A stretch of DNA of 64,000 nucleotides from JAJPXC01 sp964628905 (GCA_964628905.1 CAZVNS010000001.1:122171-186170), one strand, 5' to 3'. Counted from the first letter of the stretch, positions 47,592-56,942 are shown. Notes: a model not told the origin generated them from the letters alone. Program-made: numbers and translations.

Positions 47592-50075
47592 TTAGTTGAC
47601 CACAAGTATCTTGGTGACCGCGCCCTGAGTAGAGATGCCTTCGCCGCTCTGCGATGCGTAGACGTAGTATACGCCTGAGCGCACGCGCTGTCCGTCGCGG
47701 TTGCAGCCGTCCCAGGTGATCATTCCACCCTCGCTGACGCCGTTGTAGAATACGTTACCGTAGGCGTCGGCGATCTTCACCTGCGAGTTGTCCATCAACC
47801 CTTTGATGGTGATCCAGCCGGTGTAGTCGGGGCGCACGGGGTTGGGGTAGGCGTAGACGTCGTCGTAGTTCTCGGCCGCGGGGGCTGTCTCGCTTGAGTA
47901 TTCCATCATACCATACTCGGTGGCGAGTATGATATTATTGGAATTGGGCACGCACTGCACGGCGTAGATCATATTGTCGAGCAGGGGAGAGTTGTCGGTG
48001 GTGAACTGCTCAATCACATTGTCGCCATCGGCGGTCACATGGTAGAGGCCGCCGGTCTTGGTGCCGATCCACTTGTTGTTGGCTCCATCGACGGCGATGC
48101 TGTACACCTCGACGGCGTCGAGCAGATAGTCAGCTAAGCCTGAGCCGTCGTTGCGGGGCACTTTCAGGCGGTTGACAGTAGCGTCGCCTTCGATGAACTT
48201 GCTTGGGTTGGTGAACTCAAGTATGCCGGAGTAGGTGCCGAGCCATACGCGGCCTTCGTTGTCCTCGACGAGGTCGTAGAAGGGGATGACGTTCTCAAAC
48301 GTCTTGCCGTCCTGGTCGATGAACTTGCTCACCACGCGATAGGTATCGTCGCTGGTGCTGACGGTGCCTTTGGTATCGTAGAAGAGGAGTGTGCCATTGT
48401 AGAATCCCGACATGAACACGATGATGTTGGCGTTGTTGGGGTGCTGCAACACGATTGAGCGGGTCTCGAACGCGGGAGTAAAGTCGGGAATCGACAGCTT
48501 TACCCAGTCGCTTATGGTTGTGGTGCCGTTGCGCTTGTCGGCGGGGAGCATGTAGACGTTGCCGCCGCTGTCTATCTCAGAGGCGTCGATGAGCATGGGG
48601 GTGATCCAGAGGTTGTCCTGGTTGTCGATAGCCACCGACGATACGGCGTCGTAGCTGGTGTTGGTCACCACCTTGATGGGGGAGTTTTTCGACGAGTAGA
48701 TATATGATTCGTTCCACTTGCCGTCGGACTGCTTCTGCATCTTAATCAGTCCCTCCCACAAGGTGCCTACATAGTAGGTGTCCTCATCCTTGGGGTCGGG
48801 GCAGATGTCCATTGCGTCGTAGAAGTAGTTGGGGTAGAAGTCAAACTTCGAGTCCTTCATCGGATCGACGGGAGAGAGGATCTCAATCTCGCCATCGACG
48901 TAGCGGTTGATGGGCGACTCCCAGAAGTGGTATTCCGACCCGCGGGCGCGGTCGAGGTCGAGCTGGTGCATGTAGAGGGCGCCGTTCTTGCCGGGCTTGA
49001 AGATGGCGGTGCGGCGCAGGTTGTAGTTGGTGGGACGGAAGTAGTCGCTGAGCACCGTCATGGGAGTGGTGGTGATGTCGACCTGTGCTATACCCTTGTC
49101 GGAGGCAGCCCATGCCTTGGCGGGCGACTCCCAATAGTACACCTTCTGTCCCTGGATGTTGGAGGGGATAGCGGTGGTGGTGAAGGTGCCGTCGGCATTG
49201 AAGGTGTAGATTTGAGTGCCATCGGCGGTAGTGGCCATCCACTTGCCATCCTTGGTGGGTGAAATTGACTCAACAGCATTGGTGCCGGTGATAGCCACAC
49301 CGGTGTTGGAGCTCATCTCATCAAAGTTGAAGGTGATGATATAGGGCACACCGTCCTGGTTGCGGTAAAGGGCGCGGGTGGCATCGAGGGGGTAGATGTT
49401 GGAGCGCCAACGTGACATCCAGGTGAGCTGCTTGAAGTTGTTGAACAAGTTGATGGGCTGCGACTTCTTGATGCCGTAGGGCTGGATTTCGTTGCCGTTG
49501 CCGATGGAGATGATGAGGTTGTCGCCCATCACGGTGATGCCTGACACTGCGAAGCCGTAGTTGCCGGAGTCCATCACATACTGGCCGGGGACGTTGAACT
49601 TCACCAGGCCGAAGTTGGTGCCCACATATATTATGTCGCCGTCAAAGGCCACGTCGTAGATGGTCTTGCCGCTTGTCATGATAGCGTCGGAGATGTCGGG
49701 CATATTCTTTATGGTGCCGTTGTCGTAGAGCAGGTCGATGTTGCCGGTCTGGTAGGCGATTACGAGATATTTCTTGTCGTAGTTATACCAGATGCCGTTT
49801 ACGTAGTTGTCGCTCAACTTGTTGGTTGAGTTGTAGGCGTACGACTCCTGGGTGTTTTTGTCGTAAGAGAAGAGTCCGCCGAGCGATACATAGTATATCT
49901 TCTGGGAAGTCTCGAGCATCTGATAGCCCACAAATTTGTCGTCGGAGTAGTTGGCGTCGTACTTGTGAACTTCGTAGTAGGGTTTGGTCACCTTCCACGA
50001 ACCTATGGCCAGCTGGGCCGTCGAGGCAAGTGGTATCAGAGCTATTGCTATGGCAGTGATCAGTTTATTAATCAT
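47592..50075 (-). CDS. porZ: PorZ-like type IX secretion surface protein
   Basis: The 827-residue protein has a signal peptide (MINKLITAIAIALIPLASTA) and two beta-propeller domains built from repeats such as ISDAIMTSGKTIYDVAFDGD and LVEDNEGRVWLGTYSGI. A C-terminal beta-sandwich follows, with VYAYPNPVRPDYTGWITIKG and RVRSGVYYVYASQ. This is the layout of PorZ, a subunit of the type IX attachment complex that in Porphyromonas binds anionic LPS. Annotation pipelines often call it a two-component regulator propeller protein, but no kinase or regulator domain exists. It implies a T9SS or a remnant of one. Confidence 0.82.
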   Translation of the reverse strand: MINKLITAIAIALIPLASTAQLAIGSWKVTKPYYEVHKYDANYSDDKFVGYQMLETSQKIYYVSLGGLFSYDKNTQESYAYNSTNKLSDNYVNGIWYNYDKKYLVIAYQTGNIDLLYDNGTIKNMPDISDAIMTSGKTIYDVAFDGDIIYVGTNFGLVKFNVPGQYVMDSGNYGFAVSGITVMGDNLIISIGNGNEIQPYGIKKSQPINLFNNFKQLTWMSRWRSNIYPLDATRALYRNQDGVPYIITFNFDEMSSNTGVAITGTNAVESISPTKDGKWMATTADGTQIYTFNADGTFTTTAIPSNIQGQKVYYWESPAKAWAASDKGIAQVDITTTPMTVLSDYFRPTNYNLRRTAIFKPGKNGALYMHQLDLDRARGSEYHFWESPINRYVDGEIEILSPVDPMKDSKFDFYPNYFYDAMDICPDPKDEDTYYVGTLWEGLIKMQKQSDGKWNESYIYSSKNSPIKVVTNTSYDAVSSVAIDNQDNLWITPMLIDASEIDSGGNVYMLPADKRNGTTTISDWVKLSIPDFTPAFETRSIVLQHPNNANIIVFMSGFYNGTLLFYDTKGTVSTSDDTYRVVSKFIDQDGKTFENVIPFYDLVEDNEGRVWLGTYSGILEFTNPSKFIEGDATVNRLKVPRNDGSGLADYLLDAVEVYSIAVDGANNKWIGTKTGGLYHVTADGDNVIEQFTTDNSPLLDNMIYAVQCVPNSNNIILATEYGMMEYSSETAPAAENYDDVYAYPNPVRPDYTGWITIKGLMDNSQVKIADAYGNVFYNGVSEGGMITWDGCNRDGQRVRSGVYYVYASQSGEGISTQGAVTKILVVN

Positions 50076-50091
50076 ATATGGAGTTGTTAGA

Positions 50092-50164
50092 AATTTTTTG
50101 AGTTGTTGAGTTTTTAAGTTTTTGAGGGTACAAGCGCGATGCTCTTGAACTGGACAGCTTCGTG
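50092..50164 (+). repeat. 9-bp repeats plus dispersed hairpin element, copy C
   Basis: TTTTTTGAG, TTGTTGAG, TTTTTAAG and TTTTTGAG lead into CAAGCGC-GAT-GCTCTTG (50131-50147), then AACTGGACAGCTTCGTG. It lies in the 129-base gap between rdgB and porZ. Confidence 0.65.
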
Positions 50165-50204
50165 CCGGCGGGGAGCTTCGCTCTGCCGGGTATATGGTGG
50201 TTAA

Positions 50205-50801
50205 TTAATTATCATCATTAGTTAGATGCTTCAGTAGATGGCGGGTGGCTCGGCCGCGGTGGCTGATGGAGTTTTTCTGCTCATCGGTCATCTGGGCGAA
50301 GCTCACTCCGGTGTCCTCTGGGGAAAATATGGGGTCGTAGCCAAAGCCTCCGTCGCCCATAGTCTCGGTGAGTATCTTCCCCTCCACGGTGCCGTCGACG
50401 AGTGTCTCCATTCCATCCTTAATCAAGGCGATAACGGTGCGGAAGCGCGCCCGGCGGTCGTCCTTGCCCTGCATCTCGCGCAGCATTTTGGCTACGTTGT
50501 CGGCGGGTGTGCAGCCGGGGCCGGCCCAGCGTGCCGAATAGACTCCGGGGGCTCCGCCAAGGGCGTCGACTTCGAGGCCGGTGTCGTCGGCAAAGCAGTC
50601 GTAGCCGTAGTGCTCCTTCACCCAGCGGGCTTTGATCAGGGCGTTACCTTCGAGGGTGTCGGCGGTTTCGGGTATGTCGTCATGGCAACCAATCTCGTCG
50701 AGCGAGAGCACGCGGTAAAGCCCCTCGAGCATCTCACGGATTTCACGGAGCTTGTGCTTATTGTTGGTGGCCATCACCAGTGTAGGGAGCTCTTTTTCCA
50801 T
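50205..50801 (-). CDS. rdgB: Non-canonical purine NTP pyrophosphatase (RdgB/HAM1)
   Basis: The 198-residue enzyme hydrolyses dITP, XTP and ITP to monophosphates, keeping deaminated purines out of DNA. The family start LVMATNNKHKLREIREML, the metal site DCFADDTGLEVDALGGAPGVYSARWAG and DGGFGYDPIFSPEDTGVSFA are all present. It lies 37 bases after leuS on the same strand. Confidence 0.95.
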   Translation of the reverse strand: MEKELPTLVMATNNKHKLREIREMLEGLYRVLSLDEIGCHDDIPETADTLEGNALIKARWVKEHYGYDCFADDTGLEVDALGGAPGVYSARWAGPGCTPADNVAKMLREMQGKDDRRARFRTVIALIKDGMETLVDGTVEGKILTETMGDGGFGYDPIFSPEDTGVSFAQMTDEQKNSISHRGRATRHLLKHLTNDDN

Positions 50802-50838
50802 TATTCTTAATGATAACGTGACTTTTACGCTTTTATTG

Positions 50839-53613
50839 TCAACCTACCACTATATTAACTATCTTGCGGGGCACGACAATGACTTTGCGGATGGTCTTGC
50901 CGTCGAGCCATTTTGCGGCTGCGGGGTCGGCCAGGGCTACTTCCTGCACCTTGTTCTGGGGCATGTCGGCCTCGACAGTGATGTTGAAGCGCGCTTTGCC
51001 GTTGAACGATACGGCGTAGGTCACTTCATCCTCCTTGAGATACTCTTCGTTGTGCACGGGCCACTTGGCGTCGACCACCGTGGTGTCGTGCCCAAGGGAT
51101 GAGTGCCAAAGCTCCTCGGCCACGTGGGGTGCGAAGGGTGACAGAAGCACCACTAAGTACTCAAGCACTCGGCGCGAGTGGCACTTGTCGGCGGTGAGCT
51201 CGTTGACGCATATCATGAAGGCGGCTATCGAGGTGTTGTATGAGAAGTGCTCGATGTCGTAGGTCACCTTTTTAATTAATGTATGGATGGCCTTGAGGGC
51301 GCGCTTGCTCGGCTCGGAGTAGTCGACGAGGCATTGGTCACCTTTATAATATAGGTTCCACAGCTTCTTTATGAAGCGGTTCACTCCATCGATGCCGTTG
51401 GTATCCCAGGGCTTGCTCTGCTCCAGCGGGCCGAGGAACATCTCATACAGGCGCAGGGTGTCGGCTCCGTAGCGCTCCACGATGTCATCGGGGTTAACTA
51501 CGTTGAACATCGACTTCGACATCTTCTCCACAGCGTATCCGCACACATATTTGCCATCCTCAAGTATGAACTCTGCGTCGTCAAACTCCGGTCGCCAGAC
51601 CTTGAAGCGATCGATATCGAGCACGTCGTTGCTCACTATATTTACATCTACATGTATAGGTGTAGTATCGTAGTTATCCTTAAGTCCGTGACTCACAAAG
51701 GTGTTGGTGTCCTTGATGCGGTATACGAAGTTCGACCTTCCCTGGATCATGCCCTGGTTGATGAGCTTCTTGAAGGGTTCGTCGTCAGCTATCACTCCCA
51801 GGTCGTAGAGGAATTTGTCCCAGAAGCGACTATATATAAGGTGCCCGGTGGCGTGCTCGGTGCCACCTATATATAAGTCTACGTTGTGCCAATAGTCGTT
51901 GGCCTCCTTCGACACCAGGGCCTCGGAGTTGTGGGGGTCGGTATAGCGGATGTAGTAGGCCGACGAACCAGCGAAGCCGGGCATGGTGTTAAGCTCGATG
52001 GGATACCCTTCCGGGGTCTTCCAGTTCTTGGCGCGTCCCAGGGGTGGCTCGCCCGACTCAGTGGGGAGATAGGCATCGACTTCGGGGAGCTGTAGGGGGA
52101 GATCCTCAAGCTTCATCATGTGGGGCACACCATCCTTATAATATACAGGGAAAGGTTCGCCCCAGTAGCGCTGGCGGCTGAATATGGCGTCGCGCAGGCG
52201 GTAGTTGGTCTTTACGCGGCCTATACCCTTCTCCTCTATATATTTCTTGGTGGCGGCGATGGCATCCTTCACCTCAAGACCGTTGAGGGAGAACTCTCCG
52301 TTGCTTGAGTTAATCATCTTACCCTCCTTGGCATCGAAGCTCTGCTCACTCACGTCGGCACCCTCGATCAGGGGTATGATGGGGAGGTCGAAGTGGCGTG
52401 CGAAGGCGTAGTCGCGCGAGTCGTGGGCGGGCACGGCCATGATGGCGCCGGTGCCATAGCCGGCGAGCACATAGTCGCTAATCCATATAGGTATGTTTTT
52501 GCCGGTGAGGGGGTTTACAGCGTATGAGCCTGAGAACACTCCTGTGACACGCTTGTCAATCATGCGCTCGCGCTCGGTCTTCTTCTTCACCTGCTGCAGG
52601 TACTCCTCCACGGCGGGGCGCTGCTCGTCGGTGGTGAGCATCTCCACATACTTGCTCTCGGGAGCAAGTACCATGAATGTTACACCAAACACGGTGTCGG
52701 CGCGTGTGGTGAATATGTCGAGCACCACGTCGGAGTCGGCTACCTTGAATTTCATCTCGGCACCTTCGGAGCGGCCTATCCAGTTGCGCTGTGTCTCCTT
52801 GAGCGACTCAGTCCAGTCGAGTTTGTCGAGACCCTGGAGCAGGCGCTCGGCGTAGGCCGACACTCGCAGGCACCACTGCCACATCAACTTCTGCTCCACG
52901 GGGTAGCCTCCGCGTATCGACATCCCCTCGCTCACCTCGTCGTTGGCCAGCACTGTGCCAAGCTGGGGGCACCAGTTCACCATCGTATTGCCCAGGTAGG
53001 CTATGCGATAGTTCATCAGCACATACGACTGCTCCTTCCCGCTCATCGCTGCCCACTGCTCGGGGGTGATGTCGAGTTCCTTCGAGGAGGCGGCGGTAAG
53101 TTTTTTTGTTCCCTTGGTGGCTATCTGCTCGATGAGTTCTTTTATGGGCATAGCCTTTTTCAGGCGGGTGTCGTAGTAGTGGTTGAACATCTCTATGAAT
53201 GTCCACTGTGTCCACTTATAATACTCCGGGTCGCAGGTTTTTATTTCGCGACTCCAGTCGTAGCAAAATCCTATCTTGTCGAGCTGCTCGCGGTAGCGGG
53301 CTATGTTCTTGCGGGTGGTCAACTCAGGATGCTGGCCGGTCTGTATGGCGTACTGCTCGGCGGGGAGTCCGTAGGCGTCGTAGCCCATGGGGTGAAGCAC
53401 GTTGAAGCCCTGCAGGCGTTTGTAGCGGGCGTAGATGTCTGACGCTATGTAGCCTAAGGGGTGGCCTACGTGAAGTCCTGCTCCCGATGGGTAGGGGAAC
53501 ATGTCGAGCACGTAGAATTTTGGCTTATCCTTGTCGATAACTACTCGATAAATTTCATTCTCTTTCCAGTACTTTTGCCAGCGGCTCTCTATATCTTTGT
53601 GGTTGTAATCCAT
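50839..53613 (-). CDS. leuS: Leucyl-tRNA synthetase
   Basis: The 924-residue class I enzyme charges tRNA-Leu. The HIGH motif appears as HVGH at about residues 48-51 (PYPSGAGLHVGHPLGY) and the KMSKS loop as EKMSKSMFNVVNPDDI at about 700. The CP1 editing domain lies between, with AHDSRDYAFARHFDLP. The last 120 residues form the anticodon-binding domain. Length is normal for Bacteroidetes. Confidence 0.97.
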   Translation of the reverse strand: MDYNHKDIESRWQKYWKENEIYRVVIDKDKPKFYVLDMFPYPSGAGLHVGHPLGYIASDIYARYKRLQGFNVLHPMGYDAYGLPAEQYAIQTGQHPELTTRKNIARYREQLDKIGFCYDWSREIKTCDPEYYKWTQWTFIEMFNHYYDTRLKKAMPIKELIEQIATKGTKKLTAASSKELDITPEQWAAMSGKEQSYVLMNYRIAYLGNTMVNWCPQLGTVLANDEVSEGMSIRGGYPVEQKLMWQWCLRVSAYAERLLQGLDKLDWTESLKETQRNWIGRSEGAEMKFKVADSDVVLDIFTTRADTVFGVTFMVLAPESKYVEMLTTDEQRPAVEEYLQQVKKKTERERMIDKRVTGVFSGSYAVNPLTGKNIPIWISDYVLAGYGTGAIMAVPAHDSRDYAFARHFDLPIIPLIEGADVSEQSFDAKEGKMINSSNGEFSLNGLEVKDAIAATKKYIEEKGIGRVKTNYRLRDAIFSRQRYWGEPFPVYYKDGVPHMMKLEDLPLQLPEVDAYLPTESGEPPLGRAKNWKTPEGYPIELNTMPGFAGSSAYYIRYTDPHNSEALVSKEANDYWHNVDLYIGGTEHATGHLIYSRFWDKFLYDLGVIADDEPFKKLINQGMIQGRSNFVYRIKDTNTFVSHGLKDNYDTTPIHVDVNIVSNDVLDIDRFKVWRPEFDDAEFILEDGKYVCGYAVEKMSKSMFNVVNPDDIVERYGADTLRLYEMFLGPLEQSKPWDTNGIDGVNRFIKKLWNLYYKGDQCLVDYSEPSKRALKAIHTLIKKVTYDIEHFSYNTSIAAFMICVNELTADKCHSRRVLEYLVVLLSPFAPHVAEELWHSSLGHDTTVVDAKWPVHNEEYLKEDEVTYAVSFNGKARFNITVEADMPQNKVQEVALADPAAAKWLDGKTIRKVIVVPRKIVNIVVG

Positions 53614-53647
53614 TACATGAGGTCTTTGAAGTTTTTAATTTCTTTCT

Positions 53648-53687
53648 TCTAATTAAGTCGAGATAAGTAGATTTAAATCAATCTATT
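53648..53687. repeat. 10-bp TCGA-type repeats at the nadA 3' end
   Basis: TCGAGATAAG (53658-53667), TAGATTTAAA and TCAATCTATT follow in 10-base phase, preceded by AATTAAG. The array crosses the nadA stop at 53683 on the minus strand. Confidence 0.55.
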
Positions 53688-54627
53688 TAGAAAGCTTTAG
53701 CATGCGCTCGATGGGCTTGATGGCCCGGGCGGCTACCGCGGGATTCACCTCTATCTGAGGCTTCAGGCGCTCCAGGCAGTCGGCGAGCTTCTCAAGGGTG
53801 TTGAGTTTCATGAAGGAGCAGTTGTTGCAGGCGCAGGTGGAGTCGTCGGGAGGAGCGGGTATGAACTCCTTGTCGGGGCACTCGCGCTGCATCTGGTGGA
53901 GGATGCCGCTCTCGGTGGCCACTATAAATTGTCGGGCGTCGGAGTTGATGGCGTAGTCGAGCAGTGCTTTGGTCGAACCTACCTTATCGGCGAGCATCAC
54001 TACCTGCTTGCGGCACTCAGGGTGGGCCACCACCTTGGCATCGGGATACTGCCGCTTCAGCTCCACGAGCTTCTCCACTGAGAATTGCTCATGCACGTGG
54101 CAGGCTCCATCCCATACCAGCATCTGTCGTCCGGTAAGGGAGTTGATATATGCGCCGAGGTTGCGGTCGGGTCCGAAGATAATCTTCTCATCCTTGGGTA
54201 ACAACTCCACGATGTCGACAGCGTTCGACGATGTCACCACTATATCGGTAAGAGCCTTGACGGCGGCTGAGGTGTTGACATAGCTTATCACCGTGTGGCC
54301 GGGGTGAGCCTTGATGAACTCCTCAAACTCGTCGGCGGGGCATGAGTCGGCCAGCGAACATCCGGCCTCGAGGTCGGGCACGAGCACCGTCTTGTCGGGG
54401 CAAAGTATCTTCACCGTCTCTCCCATGAAGTGGACGCCGCACATCACCACCACCTTTTCCTTCAGGGTGGTGGCCACGCGGGCCAGCGCCAGCGAGTCGC
54501 CGATGAAGTCGGCCAGATCCTGAATCGCTCCTTCGGTGTAGTAATGCGCCAGGATCACGGCGCCGCGCTCTTGCTTGAGCTGCCTTATCCTATCCTTGAT
54601 ATCTTCCCCGTGGTTTTCGACATTCAT
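53683..54627 (-). CDS. nadA: Quinolinate synthase
   Basis: The 314-residue [4Fe-4S] enzyme condenses iminoaspartate with dihydroxyacetone phosphate to quinolinate. The first motif region is VILAHYYTEGAIQDLADFIGDSL. Cluster cysteines lie in VVMCGVHFMGET, in HPECRKQV and in the C-terminal CACNNCSFMKLNTLEKL. Length is standard for the NadA short form. It acts with NadB (45192), which is encoded in a separate unit. It is transcribed away from the AT-rich gap at 54628. Confidence 0.96.
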   Translation of the reverse strand: MNVENHGEDIKDRIRQLKQERGAVILAHYYTEGAIQDLADFIGDSLALARVATTLKEKVVVMCGVHFMGETVKILCPDKTVLVPDLEAGCSLADSCPADEFEEFIKAHPGHTVISYVNTSAAVKALTDIVVTSSNAVDIVELLPKDEKIIFGPDRNLGAYINSLTGRQMLVWDGACHVHEQFSVEKLVELKRQYPDAKVVAHPECRKQVVMLADKVGSTKALLDYAINSDARQFIVATESGILHQMQRECPDKEFIPAPPDDSTCACNNCSFMKLNTLEKLADCLERLKPQIEVNPAVAARAIKPIERMLKLSK

Positions 54628-55041
54628 ACTATATTTTTAAAATTTTATTTTTTAAAGATTAATTTATATGATGATGTACTATGGATGTTGATTACTTTGA
54701 TAAATTTAAGGGCAAATGCTTGCATTTATGGTTTATCAAACTTCGTGATTGAATTATTTACCGTTTATCAACATCTATAATGATTGGTAGTCAATTGGTT
54801 GACGAGGTTATCAACATACTGTTAATAACATGCAAAGTTAATAATTTTTCTTCACATACACTATCAATAACTCGCTATTTTACCGTTAATAACACCTCGA
54901 TATCTAAACCTTAACTTTTTTGAAATTTTCAGAATTTATTTTGTATATGAGATTGGGTGATTTTTGCAAATTTATTTGTTATTTTTCTTTCAAATTTTTT
55001 TCAACATTTATCAACATATTTATCAACATCGATATTTTTAC
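54628..55041. other. Candidate chromosomal replication origin (TTATCAACA cluster in AT-rich divergent gap)
   Basis: This gap of about 410 bases between divergent nadA and the pseudokinase gene is strongly AT-rich. It holds four exact TTATCAACA boxes at 54765-54773, 54808-54816, 55008-55016 and 55020-55028. These are one base from the DnaA box TTATCCACA, and the last two are spaced 12 bases apart. Near matches include TTATCAAAC (54733), TTAATAACA (54822 and 54885) and TGTTGATTA on the other strand (54685). A very AT-rich stretch (about 54905-55000) could be an unwinding element. All nine genes to the left are transcribed away from it. The DnaA box in this lineage is not known to me, so the call is tentative. 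Confidence 0.45.
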
Positions 55042-55049
55042 TACTTTTG
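55042..55049 (+). promoter_or_regulatory. -7 box of the pseudokinase gene (near-leaderless)
   Basis: TACTTTTG matches TAnnTTTG and ends six bases before the ATG at 55056. The -33 region is occupied by the two tandem TTATCAACA boxes, so a protein bound there would affect this promoter. Confidence 0.6.
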
Positions 55050-55055
55050 TAGCCT

Positions 55056-55778
55056 ATGAGAGAGACTAAAGAGAAATGGACTGAGATTGAGCATCTGCCG
55101 CAGTGGGATGAGGAGTTTTACCATGTCTACACAGCCAAGAAGCATGGCAAGTGGCTTATGCTCAAAACTCTCCGCCCTGAGTTGAAGGGTGTCGAGGAGT
55201 ATGAGCAGATGTTGGATAAGGAGTTTGAGGTGCGTTACAACCTGGCCCACCCCAACATAGTGATGATAAACGATATGGAGGATGTGCCCGGCGTCGGACG
55301 TTGCATTATCACCGACGACGTCTACGGCGACTCCATGGCTAAGCTTATAGACGAAGGTAAATTCACCGAAGACAATCTTCGCAAGATAACCGTCGACCTG
55401 GTCAACGCCCTCGACTATATACAGACCAACCACATAGTCCACCATCCCATACGCCCCGAAACCATCATATTTACTGAAAACATCGGCAACCTCAAGGTAA
55501 TAGATGTGGGCTTCGACCAGCGCTCACACCTCACCCCGGCCTCAGCTGCCGACGACATAGAGCAGTATGGACGAGTGCTACAGACCGCTCTCAACGCTCT
55601 CCCCACTCGTCACCCCGACCTGCAGCGCGTGGCCGACAAATGCATAGCCCGCCGATATCGCGACATCCAGGAGATGCGATTTGCTCTGTCTGACCGCAAC
55701 TCGTCGCGCCTCTACATCCTCATCATCACATTCCTCACCCTCATGATCATACTCCTGCTATGGATCAACTTACAGTAA
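55056..55778 (+). CDS. Membrane-anchored pseudokinase
   Basis: The 240-residue protein has the protein-kinase fold outline with key residues changed. The nucleotide loop lacks its glycines. The ATP lysine is K37 (LMLKTL) and the C-helix Glu about E56. The catalytic HRD loop reads H129-H130-P131, so the catalytic Asp is lost, and the following Asn is T136. The metal-binding DFG is D150-V151-G152. One membrane helix at about 219-238 closes the protein (ILIITFLTLMIILLLWI). It may bind ATP or a partner but should not transfer phosphate. It overlaps the next gene by 19 bases, which suggests they work together. Confidence 0.82.
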   Translation: MRETKEKWTEIEHLPQWDEEFYHVYTAKKHGKWLMLKTLRPELKGVEEYEQMLDKEFEVRYNLAHPNIVMINDMEDVPGVGRCIITDDVYGDSMAKLIDEGKFTEDNLRKITVDLVNALDYIQTNHIVHHPIRPETIIFTENIGNLKVIDVGFDQRSHLTPASAADDIEQYGRVLQTALNALPTRHPDLQRVADKCIARRYRDIQEMRFALSDRNSSRLYILIITFLTLMIILLLWINLQ

Positions 55779-56893
55779 AACCCATCCCTTCTACCAAGTG
55801 CGAGCTGCGCCGCTTCATCGACTTCGGCGTGGACCTATATAAAGGCAACAACTGCTACGTGCCACCGCTAAGATTTGACGAGGTAAACAACCTGCTGCCC
55901 TCGGTCAACCCTGCCTTCGACTTCTGCGAGGCACAGTCGTTTATGGCCTACAGGGGCAAACAGCCCGTGGGGCGCATCACCGGCATCATCAACCACGCCG
56001 TCAACGAGCGCACAGGTCGCGCTGACCTCCGCTTCGCCAACCTCGAATTCGTCGACGATGCCGAGGTGTGCGACGCCCTGTTTAAAGCAGTTGAGGATTG
56101 GGGAAGCCAGCGCAAGATGACATCCATCGTGGGGCCAATGGGATTCACCGACCTCGACCACGAGGGGATGCTCGTCGAAGGCTTCGGCGAACTCGGCACC
56201 ATGGCCACCATCTACAACCCCCCCTACTACCCCCGGCACATGGAGCGCATGGGATTTAAGAAGGATGCCGACTGGGTGGAATTCAAGATCACCGTCCCCG
56301 ACCATGTGCCCGAAAAATACGCACGCATAGCACGCATCGTGTCAGAGAAATACAACCTGCGCACACTCCACTACCGACGCATCAAGGATCTCGCCCGCGA
56401 CTACGGACAGGAGCTATTCCGCCTGATTAACCGGACCTACGACCGGCTCTACGGATACTCACCACTGACACAGCGGCAGATCGACTACTATATAAAGATG
56501 TACCTGCAGATACTCCGCCTCGACTGCATATCGATCATCGTCGACGCCGACGACCGCCTGGTGGGTGTAGGAATATCCATGCCATCGTTCTCACGCGCCC
56601 TCCAGCGCGCCGACGGACACATATTCCCCACCGGATGGTGGCACCTGCTCAAGGCACTCCGAGCCAAAACCGACACCGTCGACCTGATGCTCATAGCCAT
56701 CGCACCCGAATACCAGTCGAAGGGAGTCAACGCCATGCTCTTCGCTGACCTCCTCCCCAACTACATCCGCGCCGGCTACTCATGGGCCGAGTCAAACATC
56801 GAACTCGAAACCAACGCCAACGTCCAGGCCCAGTGGCAGTACTTCGACTACCGCCAGCACCGCCGCCGCCGCGCCTACCGCCGCCCACTGTAA
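55760..56893 (+). CDS. GNAT-like acyltransferase family protein
   Basis: The 377-residue cytoplasmic protein has two GNAT-like halves. A conserved N-terminal region has FIDFGVDLYKGNNCYVPPLRFDE and the central GPMGFTDLDHEGMLVEGF. The C-terminal half has VDLMLIAIAPEYQSKGVNAMLFADLL, resembling the acetyl-CoA pocket. The family is widespread in Bacteroidetes but its substrate is unknown. Its start lies inside the pseudokinase gene, so translation is coupled. It is convergent with def, with a 49-base gap. Confidence 0.78.
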   Translation: MDQLTVKPIPSTKCELRRFIDFGVDLYKGNNCYVPPLRFDEVNNLLPSVNPAFDFCEAQSFMAYRGKQPVGRITGIINHAVNERTGRADLRFANLEFVDDAEVCDALFKAVEDWGSQRKMTSIVGPMGFTDLDHEGMLVEGFGELGTMATIYNPPYYPRHMERMGFKKDADWVEFKITVPDHVPEKYARIARIVSEKYNLRTLHYRRIKDLARDYGQELFRLINRTYDRLYGYSPLTQRQIDYYIKMYLQILRLDCISIIVDADDRLVGVGISMPSFSRALQRADGHIFPTGWWHLLKALRAKTDTVDLMLIAIAPEYQSKGVNAMLFADLLPNYIRAGYSWAESNIELETNANVQAQWQYFDYRQHRRRRAYRRPL

Positions 56894-56942
56894 CCTAACT
56901 TGCATCGGCGCCCCCTGGAGAGTCCGAGACACCACCCGCGCA

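Noticed and set aside
47592..50075. Two-component hybrid sensor annotation for the propeller protein
   Set aside because: Only propeller repeats and a C-terminal sandwich are present, with no membrane helix, kinase or receiver domain. The layout fits PorZ.
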